Assembly (NCBI GenBank): GCA_029931535.1
Contig: JAQPZY010001664.1
Coordinates: 3,812,501 to 3,876,500 of the forward strand
Direction: 5' to 3'
Source of the DNA: Margaritifera margaritifera
Taxonomy: Eukaryota; Mollusca; Bivalvia; Unionida; Margaritiferidae
Length of the DNA stretch: 64,000 nt
Part shown: positions 1 to 9,945 of the stretch, piece by piece
Numbering within the stretch: the stretch's first letter is position 1
How the letters are laid out: each line of letters opens with the position of its first letter
Translations under genes and position numbers: made by a program
The notes under the pieces: model-generated
Told to the model about the DNA's origin: nothing
Databases searched by the model: none
The model's input: the letters and a program-made list of their open reading frames with translations, nothing else

Positions 1-984
1 ATCATTATTATTATTAGAGGCACTCAAGGAGACATTAATAGTATAATAACTACATTCACAATGATCATTGTTACAATTATTCTTACAGCCACTGCATAAA
101 ACATTAGTTTTTCTTTCATTTCATTGAATTCTGTATTTCATTTCATAAGTTTATTTCAGAGTCCTTGTATATTAATATGGCCTATATGAAATCCTTTTCC
201 TCTCAAACCTGTACTGACTGAAGAATTAGCATTTAAATCACTTTGATCCTTACTCTGTCCTTACAATATATATCCGGGCCATGTGTGACCTCATGGGCCT
301 CAAGGGAGTACATGAATCATTATTACATTCATTAGTAAATATTTGTATTGTCGTTTTCATTATTTTCACATTTACATTCAAGCTGTTGACACTCTTGACA
401 TAGAGATTCAAAAATTTCATATATGTTATTGGTTTTATGGTGCAGTTAGGGTGACATTGGGAGGATTTTATGGCTTCATTGCCCTCTCCCTATTTATTCC
501 AACAGGCAGATTCCTTGTGACCCATAAGCCCACATGCCCAGCTTTGCATAGGGCCATAATGCCTGAATTTACTTGTGTTTCAGTTCATTACAATTTAAAC
601 ACTTTCTTTGAGGATGTGGGGTTATGTTGTTCCTGGCCCTTCATTGTATATGACATGGCCTGCTGAGAACTCCCTCCACTACAATGTGATTTCTGCTGTC
701 TGCTTCCACTGGTGAAAGCTACTTTATCAAATTCTTAATTACTTCAAAGTATCTGTTAATTGTTCCCAGGATGCTTGGAGCCTGATGCAGACAGATGGAT
801 GGAATCCCTCTCACAGTAGTACCTCAGAATTGGCAATCAATCTTTCCTGTGGAAAGCATAAAACAGATCTATGCATCCAATATGTCAGCCTTTAGCCAAC
901 CTTTCAATGATCATGGTTATGTCATCACATCAGTATCACAGCAAGGGTAACATTTGCAGAGGCAAAAATTTTTTTTATCTGACA

Positions 985-1530
985 TTCTCATAGTTGATTG
1001 TATTTTTCCTCAAAATACTCCAAACTTGTTTTCTCCAAAGTATCATTTCTTCCAATGCAGGCGATAGCAGTTGGTAAATTGTGAATATCATACATATTGA
1101 TGTTTGCACAGAGTGTCGATTCTAGCTCCAGGAATTGCATGTTGGTGTACATGGGCTTTAAGTCCTCTTGGATCAACCCCTGACAGTATTGATGAGCCTT
1201 ATAATGAGCAATACTTTTTTGCTGAAATCTCTTTTATTCTGGGGAAACTGGTTTAGTAATTGTTCTCTTTTTTTTCTGTATTAGAATTTCAGTGGATTGT
1301 GTTAGTTGAGGTTGAGGTAGATTGGTGTGGTTTTTATTTAGTCCAGAATTTACTGCATTAGGCAATGTCATGGAGGAATCCATGGCATCAGTGTCAGAGG
1401 AGAGTGTAGGAGGCACATCAGGGGTCAGTTTTTGCCTTGGAGACTTGTGATTTGCTGGTTTCCTACTAACAACAGAGGCATAGGATTTTGCCTGGGCTGC
1501 CTGTTCAACTAGTTGTTAACCTGGACAGTT
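985..1530 (-). pseudogene. Degenerate retroelement ORF1-like reading frame
   Basis: Read on the minus strand, one frame runs from about 1530 to 988 with a single TAA at 1234-1236. The upstream half (to 1237) contains AKSYASVVSRK followed by Ser/Pro/Thr-rich sequence. The downstream half carries ELESTLCANINMYD and ends at 988. The Ala/Ser-rich SYASVV segment followed by a disordered linker resembles the stretch after the zinc knuckles in ORF1 of some non-LTR retrotransposons, but no CCHC knuckle is visible. It could also be a broken host gene. I do not recognise it with confidence; what is seen is only a long same-frame reading with one stop. Confidence 0.3.
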
Positions 1531-1559
1531 AGATACTGGATTTATTTCTGTAATGTATT

Positions 1560-1618
1560 TATGACCCCTACAAGTGAGAATACCTCTGATCCCTATAAGT
1601 GAGAATACCTGCTGTATA
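1560..1618. repeat. Two-copy direct repeat, about 26 bp
   Basis: Two adjacent copies sharing AAGTGAGAATACCT preceded by ACCCCTA or TCCCTAT. This is a small tandem duplication with no coding context. Confidence 0.7.
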
Positions 1619-1743
1619 TGACACTCATATTGAGCTGTGTCTGTGTTTTATTCTGTGTTCAGTTGTTTGTTTTTTCAGTACAAATCATTCACATTGTTGT
1701 GATTCTCAAAAATGTACTAATAATACAGTAATATTATTAATGA

Positions 1744-1945
1744 TACTGTGGATTTTGCGATTTGAATTATTATTTTAATTAAACTGTTTATTCATAATTT
1801 AGTGGTGTGTACTGTGATTCATTAGGATATGCTAATAATAGACTAAAGCTGAGATTGTGGACTCTTTGATTATATTTAATGAAACTGTTCATTCAGTCAG
1901 TGATGCATATTTTGAGTCATAAGGATATATTAATAATGTAGCTAT
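1744..1945. repeat. Degenerate tandem duplication, about 110 bp unit
   Basis: Two diverged copies follow each other. Both carry a TTTGAWTAT-type stretch, then AAACTGTTYATTCA, then a GTGATTCATTAGGATAT or GAGTCATAAGGATAT block, then TTAATAAT. The unit is not found elsewhere in the window. Confidence 0.6.
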
Positions 1946-2463
1946 TGACCATCTCTTGAATTTATAGAAATTTTGTCCTTGAAAACTATTAAAATGAGGC
2001 TTTGAAAGTCCATTAATTTTAAACTTGTGAATCTGTATGAACCCGGAATTAAATATATATTACTCCGACTCTTAAATCTGCCATTACCTGTTATCTTCAA
2101 CCATTGCTATTGCAGGCAAAGGTGTGCGCATCATGCAATTTACAGGCACACTTTCAGCTTGTCAGACTTTAATGAACAATACCTGCCACCTATTCAACTG
2201 CCACTGTACCGTATTACCACATTACTATCTAGAAAACAAACCCCAAAAAGTTTCACTATACTTTTTCATTTTTATCCTACTGCGTATGTAATCAGAGTGT
2301 GGTGCATTTGTCACAGTGTATGATTTTAATTTCTGATCAACAGGACTGCCAAAGTGCTGGGTATTCCAAGGTGACCTCTAACAGGAGGTGCTCTAAAGAG
2401 AACATTCAATTACCATGGCAATTGAGAAATACAGTGACCATCGGTAGTACAGTATGAAAGTTA

Positions 2464-2526
2464 TAAAAAAAAATCAGGAAATACTATGTAAAAAAAATAA
2501 ATCGGGAAATACTATGTAAAAGCAAG
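2464..2526. repeat. Two-copy direct repeat, about 27 bp, A-rich
   Basis: GGGAAATACTATGTAAAA and CAGGAAATACTATGTAAAA lie next to each other, separated by A runs. A local slippage-type duplication. Confidence 0.7.
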
Positions 2527-3706
2527 ATATTTAATAATAAAATTTCCACATTAAATTCATAAATTGAATCAAGATCTTTATAAGCCGGAGTTGGAAATCC
2601 ATTTAATAATTATGATTTATGATATTCTTGGGTTATATTACATGGCATATTTTATAGTTAACGCCAATCCCCGTAAACTTGAATTGTATGCCCCATGTCT
2701 AGAAAACACCTTTTATGAATTATAAGCGATGACAGGCTTCATTAACTTGCAGTTATACTACTGATTTAAGAACACACACTGAAACAAAAATCACGAGTTT
2801 GAAAATACACCCTTGATGGGCCCACCACAAGTTAGATAAAAGTTTTTATTGATGAGCGTCAGTCATGTCACCAATTCTGTTAGTATTGTTTAAATTGTGA
2901 AGCAGATGATTTGTATACAGACATTGTGGTCGTCACGATTTTATGATTGAAAAGTACAAACAAGGGATTGGAACTGGATATGGTATGAATGAGATTTGAT
3001 CACTTACTTGAATTTGTACATGGCAAGGAAATCTACGATTTTGTTTACTCTAAATAGTTATTCTTCAAATTTTAAATATTCATGGCTATGCGAACTTCGT
3101 GACATTATGTTTACATGCAGGTTATTCAGATGCTACACATGGTGACATCACTGAACAAAAATATTTAAATGTCATGGTAATAGGCATACAGTGGTAATAG
3201 GACATGCCACTATATATCATATATAAATTCAACACATGTTTCAAGCATTTTTCATGCAATTTTCAGTATAAACTTAAAAATTACCAATAGTTCTCAACAT
3301 AAAATGCTCTGATTTTATATGATGTGCTATGATAATGAGTAAGGCATGATTATCTCAGCTCTTGCGATAGGTCAGTTGATTCATATTACCTGTGTTGATA
3401 TTGGTATATGCATATTATCATGAAAAAGGAACATGCTTATCAATCACCCACAATTTATATTCATCTTGTGTATCCTGTTTGATGTTCCATATTACCCAAA
3501 CCTTCCAAGACATGAGTATATTTGATACTTTTATTCTTATTATTTGAAAATGTGATATTTGTACAGCCTTATCACATACTTGAAAATCCTCATTTGTTCT
3601 TTTTTAAAACTCATATTACATTGTTATCAAAGACAAAAATTGGCATTATAAGATGTTCAGGGACAGAGAATTCTCAAGTACTCTCTTTTACAATTTTTTC
3701 TTACAG

Positions 3707-3811
3707 TGCTGGGACAATATTTTGGCACCCGTTGACCTTCCATCAGAAGCTTTGAAGGAAGCCTGGAATTCTGAAGCAGAGAAATACCTCAACTGCATGC
3801 TTAGAGGCGAG
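3707..3811 (+). CDS. Internal exon candidate, RNF213-like gene
   Basis: A 105-bp exon candidate, preceded by a pyrimidine-rich tract ending TTCTTACAG and followed by GAG|GTAATT, a good donor. Only one frame is open across it (35 codons, phase 0 in and out); it reads from CWDNILAPVDLPSEALKEAW to a LNCMLRGE end. Acidic, helical composition suits the N-terminal arm or stalk of an RNF213-type ligase, but this exon alone would not identify the gene. The call rests on its strand and its position upstream of the better exons. The next candidate exon (8540) enters in phase 1, so at least one exon between them is missing or this exon belongs elsewhere. A truncated LTR begins only about 50 bp downstream. 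Confidence 0.5.
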
Positions 3812-3936
3812 GTAATTTATGAAAATTTATATGACTATATTTAAGTAAGTGGCATGCAGTGAAGCAGAATATCCACACAAAATGAACCAATCTCGTTTAT
3901 GACCTCTCAGCTGACAAACTATGCAAGAATCCCAAG

Positions 3937-3943
3937 CACAGCA
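3937..3943 (+). repeat. Target site duplication of SINE (left)
   Basis: CACAGCA occurs here and again at 6608-6614, directly flanking the SINE. The undisturbed second LTR copy (7624-8491) aligns across this junction without the insertion. Confidence 0.8.
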
Positions 3944-3954
3944 GGGGCCCCGGG

Positions 3955-3965
3955 TGGCCGAGTGG
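3955..3965 (+). promoter_or_regulatory. Pol III A box of SINE
   Basis: TGGCCGAGTGG matches the A box of leucine-type tRNA genes. Its partner B box is at 6426-6436, about 2.46 kb away because of the hAT insertion, compared with roughly 60 bp before insertion. Confidence 0.75.
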
Positions 3966-3972
3966 TCTAAGG

Positions 3973-6373
3973 CAGTGGTCCCCAACCTTTTTATCGCTGC
4001 GGACTGGTCAACGTTTGATAATTTTACCGCGGCCCGCTGAGGGGGGGACGTTGATTGTTTATATTTTAGATTGTTTTGATTTAATAATTTTAATTTAATT
4101 GTATTTAAACATGCCTTCAAAATAAAATACAGTTACACCAAAAAATGAATATAAAGTGATTTAACATTTTAACTCACTAGAACGCTAAATCAATGAGAAC
4201 CCTGAGCTTCTTTCTTTGCAACGAGACGGTTCCATCTGGGGGTAATAGGAGACAATGACACCCGAAGTGTGTTGCTTATGTCCAGTTTATTCCGTTGTTT
4301 TGTTTTGGTTGCTGTCATTGCAGAAAACCCCGCTTCACACAGATAGGATGTCGGAAATGGCAGTAGGGATTTAAGTGCTGTAGTGGCAATCTCAGGGTAT
4401 TCCGCCATGACTTTAATCCAGAACACCGGCAGAGTTGTTGTCTCAAACGTAGTTTTAAGGCCGCCGTCATTTGCAATCTCCAGCAGTTGATCTTCTTCTT
4501 GCACAGACATGCTAGATTCGCCTGGTTTGTTGACAAATGGGTCGCAGATCCATTCCTTACCAGTTCGTGGGTCTTTTGTGGTTGGGAAGTAGCGCTCGAA
4601 CTCTTTTAAAAGCAAAGACAGGTGATCGTGCACCAACTGGGAGAATGAATGCTCAGGCTCAGTCTCGCCTAAAATCCCCGCTAATGTCTGAAACATGTCC
4701 AAAATGCCTCTGTTCACGCGCCGTCCCCACAAGTCCAGTTTGGCTTTGAATGCAGCTACTTTGTCTGCCAACTTGAAAACAGTTGTCATTTTCCCCTGAA
4801 GGCACAGATTGAGTTCATTGAGCAGGCTGAATATGTCACACAGGTAAGCCAGTTTTGCGACCCATACCTTGTCACTGAAATGTGCTGCCAGCGGTGACTT
4901 CTTTTCTGAGAGAAATCTTTGCAATGGCTCTCGTAATTCAAATACTCTGGTTAGCGATTTTCCTCTGGATAACCATCTTATTTCTGTGTGTAAGAGAAGG
5001 CATCTGTGCTCTGCGTCCATCTCCTCACAAATCTGCTCAAACAGGCGCGAGTTAAGGGCGTGTGCTTTGATGTGGTTAATAACTTTAACGACATCAATCA
5101 ATACGCTGTTAAATTCCGGTTACATTTTTCGGCTTGCCAGCATTTCCCTGTGAATGATACAATGCGTAGATTCACTCTCAGGTGCAACCTCGTTAATCCG
5201 AGCAGTTAAACCAGACAGTCGTCCGGTCATGGCAGCAGCTCCGTCTGTGCATATGCCGACACAAAAGGACCATTTTAGTTGTCCTGATATATAACCATCC
5301 AGTGACTTGAACAGTTCTGCTCCTGTGGTGTTGGTTGGCAAAGATAGTGCACATAACAAATCCTCATGCACATCCTCCTGATATAGATATCGCACATAAA
5401 CAAGTAGTATTGCCTTGTTGTCGATATCTGTAGATTCGTCAACCTGGAGTGCGTACCACGGTGATGTATTAATCCTCTCCAACAATTGTGTCTCAATGTC
5501 TTCGGCTATTTCCTCAATGCGCCTAGTCACAGTGCTAGCCGACAAAGGCACATGTGCTATCTTTTCCACAGCAGCCTCTCCTAGAAGTTCACGGCAAATG
5601 TCTTTAGTGGAGGGCAAGATCAATTCTTCACCGATAGTGAATGGCTTTTTAGCCTTAGCAATACGGTTAGCCACCAAATATGATGCTCTCAGTGCATTCT
5701 CCTTTATTGATGTGGTGGCCCTCATAAATTTCTTCTGTCCTTCGTGTTCCCGTTTTTTTCTTTCAAAATACTCCAGGGGCTTGTCTTTTAATCCAGGGTG
5801 CTTGGCGTTCAAGTCGCGAAGCAGTTTTGAAGGTTTCATTGCCTCATTAGAGAGCTGGTCGCCGCAAACTATGCAGAGCGGTTTTGGTGTGTGGGAATCA
5901 CTTGTCCCGATAAATCCATATTTCAGGTAGGACTCATGGTATTGTCTGTTAAAAGTTTTATGTTTCTTTGATGTTGAAGGTTCTTCTGCTGTCTCTTCAC
6001 TGGGCCTTTTCTTTTTCCCAAGGAAACTTTCTAACGACGTCTGTTTCGTACTCATTTTTGCTAATTTGTGGGTTAAATTTGAGCAAACACAATATACACG
6101 TACACCAAGCACAGTTAAACATGAGAAAGTACCGGTGAATAGAGAGAAAACCGCCCCGATATCACGATATTTTGCGCATGCGCGGTATTGGTGCGGCTTT
6201 AGGTGACGTCTCTCAGCTCCCGGTTAACCTCTCGTCCATGGAAAGTCGCACAAACCCGAGAGAAATACACCACAGTAAATAAAATGGAAATAATTTAATG
6301 TTCCTTGGGCGGCCCGGTACCATTTGATCCACGGACCGGTACCGGTCCGCGGCCTGGGGGTTGGGGACCACTG
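3973..6373 (-). mobile_element. ZBED-type hAT DNA transposon, nearly complete
   Basis: A 2401-bp element with perfect 15-bp terminal inverted repeats, CAGTGGTCCCCAACC at 3973-3987 and its complement at 6359-6373. Both sides carry the same 8-bp duplication GTCTAAGG (3965-3972 and 6374-6381), the length expected of hAT transposition. Subterminal CCGCGGCC-type GC-rich sequence occurs at both ends. One transposase gene fills the interior on the minus strand. Perfect ends and duplication plus a single stop codon suggest recent insertion relative to its surroundings. Confidence 0.95.
4190..6055 (-). pseudogene. hAT transposase, ZBED5-like, one in-frame stop
   Basis: One continuous minus-strand frame from the likely start at 6055 (MSTKQTSLESFLGKKKRP) to the stop at 4190, broken only by TAA at 5120-5122; both halves are in the same frame. 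It is about 620 residues, near the usual size of ZBED5/SCAND3-like hAT transposases. The frame also opens farther upstream at 6112, but the family normally starts at the inner Met. Counted from 6112, a BED-type zinc finger gives C80 and C83, but the first expected His is Asp100 (LLRDLNAKHP), leaving H105. RNase H-fold acidic residues appear as ALQVDESTD (D225) and GICTDGAAAM (D290). The C-terminal half has the hAT dimerisation segment around LPFPTSYLCEAGFSAM. The nonsense codon lies just after a HREMLASRKM segment. The product would bind transposon ends in the nucleus and excise the element; this copy cannot make full-length protein without readthrough. Confidence 0.9.
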
Positions 6374-6607
6374 GTCTAAGGCGCTCGCCTTTACAGATCA
6401 CTCACATCTCACCTCTGTCCGCATGGGTTCGAGTCTCGGGCTCGGCCAACGTGGGTATGTGAGAAAGCTTGCCAGTAGCTTCCTGTGGGTCGGTGGTTCT
6501 TCCCGTGGTGTTCTCGGGTTCTTCCTCCACCAAATATACTGGCCGCCATGTATAGCCTATCATGTGCTGGAAAATGGCGTTAAACCCATAACAACCAACC
6601 AACCAAA

Positions 6608-6614
6608 CACAGCA
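6608..6614 (+). repeat. Target site duplication of SINE (right)
   Basis: CACAGCA, the partner of 3937-3943. Confidence 0.8.
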
Positions 6615-7081
6615 TACATCTTATTATATAGCATCTGACTGCACAGAACAGAATAAGGAAAACCAATTTAAACTGTATTGCAACTTAAAAACAATTTAAT
6701 CCTTCTAGAAAACAATCTTCTCCGAACCAGACAGAAACTAGGTTATGCGTGACACCGCTAAAGTACCTGTGCACTGACGTTATTACCAGTCAACAAAGTA
6801 TTGACTTCTTATAGAACATAGAATCCAGGTCAAGAGTTCAACAAGTTCTCACGCTCTAGGTCACGTGACATGATTCATGTTTAACCGACAATATTTCCCA
6901 AGACCAGTGTACTGAGTCACATTGAAATACCATATATGTACTTTCGACAAGACGACAGCTGTTAGACTATTATGCAGAGATCATAAAACTATACCATTAT
7001 TTAAAAACGAAATGATACATAATTCCGTAACAACATGTATATGGTTGTAGTGTAGGGATCTCAAAACTTTCCAGTTGATGA

Positions 7082-7242
7082 GGGAGCCATGAGTTCAGTT
7101 GGTAAAGTGTCCAACTCATAATCCAGCCTGGGTCATCAGTCTCAGTGTGACTTTGGGAAAGGCACTTAGCTCCCATTTCCTTGGCATGGTAAGCCAACAG
7201 TGTGTTAAAAGTGCTGTTAAAACCAAAAAAAACAAAACAAAT
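7082..7242 (+). mobile_element. tRNA-related SINE copy
   Basis: A 161-bp element, head GGAGCCATGAGTTCAGTTGG, body with CAGTGTGACTTTGGGAAAGG and CTTGGCATGGTAAGCCAAC, tail of A/C-rich AAAACCAAAA. It is flanked by CCAGTTGATGA (7071-7081) and CCAATTGATGA (7243-7253), a 10 of 11 match that marks the target duplication. Same family as the copies at 46512 and 50166. It lies in the 590-bp spacer between the two oppositely oriented LTRs. Confidence 0.8.
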
Positions 7243-7623
7243 CCAATTGATGACTCAGCAGCAGCAATACCATGTTTATTATGCAGGGTTCCAATGTGTC
7301 AGAAAATTGGGAAAAAGTTGGGAGAAAGAATAGGTTTGTTCCCAACTTGGAAAAGCCCTTTAATTTTGCAAATATTGATCAAAATTGGGGAAACCTTGGA
7401 ATTTTCAGCCATCATTTGATGGCAGAAAAAAATATATAATTGAGTCGTAGTTGAACTAATCATGAGTTAAACTTAATGAGTTGATACCATAATTTTTAGA
7501 GGTTGCAGAACTCTTCAGTCAGTTGAGACACAATTGCTGTATGGATCATTTGGGTGCTTGCACTAAACATATTTGTATAGTCAATCTAAGTACTCGGGCA
7601 ATTGGATTAGTCAAGTAGCCTGG

Positions 7624-8491
7624 TGTTACAGAATTATGTATCATTTCTTTTAAATAATGGTATAGTTTTATTAGTGTATGACCTCTGTATAATAGTCTAA
7701 TAGGTGTCGTTTTGCAGAGTACACATATATGGTAATTTCAATGTGACCCAATACATTGGTCCTGGGAAAATCAATATTGTCTGTTGAAGCATGAGTCATA
7801 TCACGTGACCTAGCGCATGAGTTGTACTTTTGTTCTGACCTGGATTTTGCAATTCAAAGAATGATTCATTTGTTGATCAGAAGTTAGATTGTAAGATCGT
7901 AATAAGAAGATGTTTATTTAAGACGGAATTAAGAAATGGGTTTTATTTGTTTTTAAGATGCAATATAGAATACTATAAAAGAAATGTAATCTCTGCATCC
8001 AGGATTCTTCCTAATTACATCAGCTTGAGAGGTCATAAACGAGATTGGTTCATTGTGTGTGATTATCTACTTCAAAAATATTTCCAGACTACATTTTTGG
8101 GATTAAGTACTGACATTTAAAGATTTAAGAATTGTTCAGCTCTGTTGGAATTATTGGAAACTTTTTTAGAACTTGTGTGATATTATACATTCACAAGGAT
8201 TTATTTGGAAATAATAATATTTGGATATAACTGATTCTTGTTAGTACATCAGCACAGTGGTGTTTTCATTTGGAACATTCTTCATTCGGAATATTTTGGA
8301 TAACTTCCGGATCAGTGAACAATAGAACAATTTAGGATTATTTAGGAATTTCTAAACTGTAAGTTATTTTTTAATTCTTTCACTTTGTTTATTTGAAATA
8401 TTTGATATTTTAAGAAATTAAATTTGTTTGTAAATCTTGAAAGCTTGTTTGAGTAATTCTTTCTTTTGTTACATTACCCCTAGTCATAACA
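7624..8491 (+). mobile_element. Solo LTR (right copy), 868 bp
   Basis: Begins TGTTACAGAATTATG and ends CCTAGTCATAACA, giving TGTTA...TAACA inverted termini as in LTR retroelements. Its first 430 bp match the inverted copy at 3862-7032, and its last 35 bp (TTGTTACATT...TAACA) match one end of the solo LTR at 55734-56485, so all three belong to one family. No clear target duplication is left (flanks CCTGG and CCTTT). No internal region is present. Confidence 0.75.
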
Positions 8492-8539
8492 CCTTTTTAC
8501 TCCTTAGTCTGCTCGATATCGGTTTCTTTTCTTATGTAG

Positions 8540-8602
8540 ATGATAAGAAGACCAGTCAAGCATCACACTGTGCCATTACTTTGTTTGTGATGTATGATCT
8601 CG
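8540..8602 (+). CDS. Internal exon candidate (21 codons), RNF213-like gene
   Basis: A strong acceptor, TTTCTTTTCTTATGTAG, precedes and ATCTCG|GTAAAT follows. The only frame without a stop enters and leaves in phase 1 and reads DKKTSQASHCAITLFVMYDL. The alternating hydrophobic ITLFVMY run looks like a beta strand, compatible with the N-terminal beta-sandwich region of RNF213-type proteins, but the piece is too short for family assignment on its own. Joining to 17502 restores a GAT codon and an open frame. The left end lies 49 bp past the solo LTR. Confidence 0.5.
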
Positions 8603-9620
8603 GTAAATGTTAGAGGAAAATAAAGCTTATCTCCCCCAGTTTCCCTTTTGATGTGTAAATCTAACAAAATTGTATTGTAATAAAACTGTGCTTATTATTT
8701 GGTGGTTCAGACTGGAAACACGGTGTTAAGCATTATTGTCAACAGTAACCTTTGACACCCCCAACTAACTTTTGCAGTGAATTTTCCTTTCAGACCTTGT
8801 TAAATACATAGAAATCTGCTGACTGTTGGGGCAGTTTTCAGTGCAGATTCCCATGCTCAGGGTGTCCATGACCATGAGTGCATTTAATATACAATCCATA
8901 GTTGGATTACATTGTAAGTAGATGTTAGGACACTGACCAGCCAAAAACACGGCTCAGGAAAACCACACGTCTTCTTGTTCTGAGCATGTAAAAATTGGCT
9001 GAACCAAGGAAAACTTTGCTATTTACTCGTTCCTGAGCCAAGTAGATGCAGATTCGCTTCTTGAGAATATCTGTTTGCATTTTCTACTCTTAACAAGCTC
9101 TGAAGCTCAATATTGCTTAACATCTAGCATATATCAATTGTCAGTTACTTTTGCCTATTTTGCCTGCTTGTTACTAGTCCAGAACATGTTGCAAAGGAAC
9201 TGACTTTGCTTTTCACACAGGTACCTGACACAGACTTGATACTAAAATGGGTTCTGATCATGAAAATATTATGTTCAGAGTGTAGACTGCAGTTTTTAAA
9301 CCCTTCTAGTGTCAAGCTTGCATTGTGTGCCAGTGGTTTTTAGTAAGAGCACAAGTATTGTAGTGATAAGTGCACTGTGTTGAGTAAAGTAATGATGGGA
9401 ACATTTTTGCTGAGACCTACAAATGTGAATTTTTAAAAAAAATAAGTCCTTTTTATCTGCATGTATATAATTTTTAAGGGCTTCTTGTCAAAATTTAAAA
9501 TAATCCTTTTCCAAAAAATGTTCTTCATATCAGCATATGCTGTTAAACAGTAAAGTTGACATTTTTATTCTGCAAATTAAAATGAGTTACATGCAAATTT
9601 ATATAATTTTCAATAGTTAT
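8603..9620. other. Intronic sequence, nothing identified
   Basis: AT-rich sequence with no coding signal, repeat unit or structured element that I could recognise. A 61-codon minus-strand frame at 8765-8950 has no family resemblance and no splice context. Confidence 0.5.
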
Positions 9621-9627
9621 AGAGCAG

Positions 9628-9945
9628 ATCCCATGGGATACTATCACAATTTTTGATGATGCTGATGATATTCTAAACACTTGGTCAGATCTAGTTTTGG
9701 AAGCTGTCAATATGCATGCACATTTGAAGACACAGAGAGTGAAGTATGATCATCAACATGGCTTAGTCACCACAGAAATTTTAGATACTATGAAAAGATG
9801 AGACTGCTTGAAATCTGGGGGAAATGAAGATGAATACAAAATCTGGAGAAATAAAGTAAACAAAATGATAGAGCAAGCATAGAGAAACCACTGCCAAAAG
9901 ATTCAGAAAACTGTAGTATGGAATTTTACCCAACAACAGTATTTT
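9628..9945 (+). pseudogene. LINE ORF2 fragment (between endonuclease and RT)
   Basis: Reads IPWDTITIFDDADDILNTW, then HAHLKTQRVK, then a TTEILDTMKR stretch, DEYKIWRNKVNKMIEQ and RNHCQKIQ, with TGA and TAG stops in the frame. This order (DD...W, HAP-like, thumb 'W-T-EI..M-RD', 'Y..WRNKV') is the linker between endonuclease and reverse transcriptase domains of Jockey/CR1-group LINEs. Both ends are truncated, and it is on the opposite strand to the larger LINE at 10743-13293. It is an old, non-functional fragment. Confidence 0.7.

Larger units (their letters stand above)
1..3700. other. AT-rich flank or intron without a clear gene
   Basis: No convincing exon was found here. The window opens with an ATT-rich stretch (about 1-17) that may be the tail of a LINE lying to the left. 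A 107-codon open frame at 343-666 has low-complexity, protein-unlike composition and I do not believe it codes. A degenerate minus-strand ORF1-like reading at about 985-1530 and two small tandem duplications are listed separately. The rest is unique-looking AT-rich sequence, presumably an intron upstream of the exon at 3707. Confidence 0.5.
3944..6607 (+). mobile_element. tRNA-derived SINE split by a hAT transposon
   Basis: The SINE is about 255 bp once the 2401-bp hAT element and its duplicated 8 bp are discounted. Its head looks like tRNA-Leu: A box TGGCCGAGTGG at 3955-3965 and B box GGTTCGAGTCT at 6426-6436. The body ends in GGCGTTAAACCCATAAC and CAACCAACC-type sequence, a 3' end shared with other mollusc SINEs and with the copies at 7082 and 46512. 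It is flanked by CACAGCA duplications. The hAT insertion sits between the two internal RNA polymerase III promoter boxes, so this copy cannot give a normal transcript. Confidence 0.85.
3862..7032 (-). mobile_element. Truncated LTR (left copy), interrupted by SINE and hAT
   Basis: On the minus strand the LTR starts at 7032 with TGTTACGGAATTATG and runs left to 6615, is broken by the SINE/hAT insertion (3944-6607), resumes at 3936 and ends around 3862. It is the same family as the solo LTR at 7624-8491. Shared blocks include GATACATAATTCYGTAACA, TATACCATTATTTAAAA, GGTCACGTGAYATGA and AATGAACCAATCTCGTTTAT. About 430 bp of the LTR 3' part is missing to the left of 3862. No internal retrotransposon coding region is attached, so this is a solo, partly deleted LTR. 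Superfamily is not certain; a Ty3-type LTR is the likeliest reading. Confidence 0.75.

Noticed and set aside
343..666. A 107-codon plus-strand open frame
   Set aside because: Composition (many Cys, Phe, His, Tyr from AT-rich DNA) and lack of motif or splice context; likely chance.
4869..5930. Plus-strand open frames of 94 and 171 codons
   Set aside because: They are antisense shadows of the hAT transposase on the minus strand.
3944..6436. A leucine tRNA gene with an intron
   Set aside because: The interruption is a hAT element with its own duplication, the acceptor stem does not close, and the sequence continues into a SINE body.
7624..8491. A full LTR retrotransposon between the two LTRs
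   Set aside because: The LTRs are inverted, not direct, and the 590-bp spacer holds only a SINE and unique sequence.
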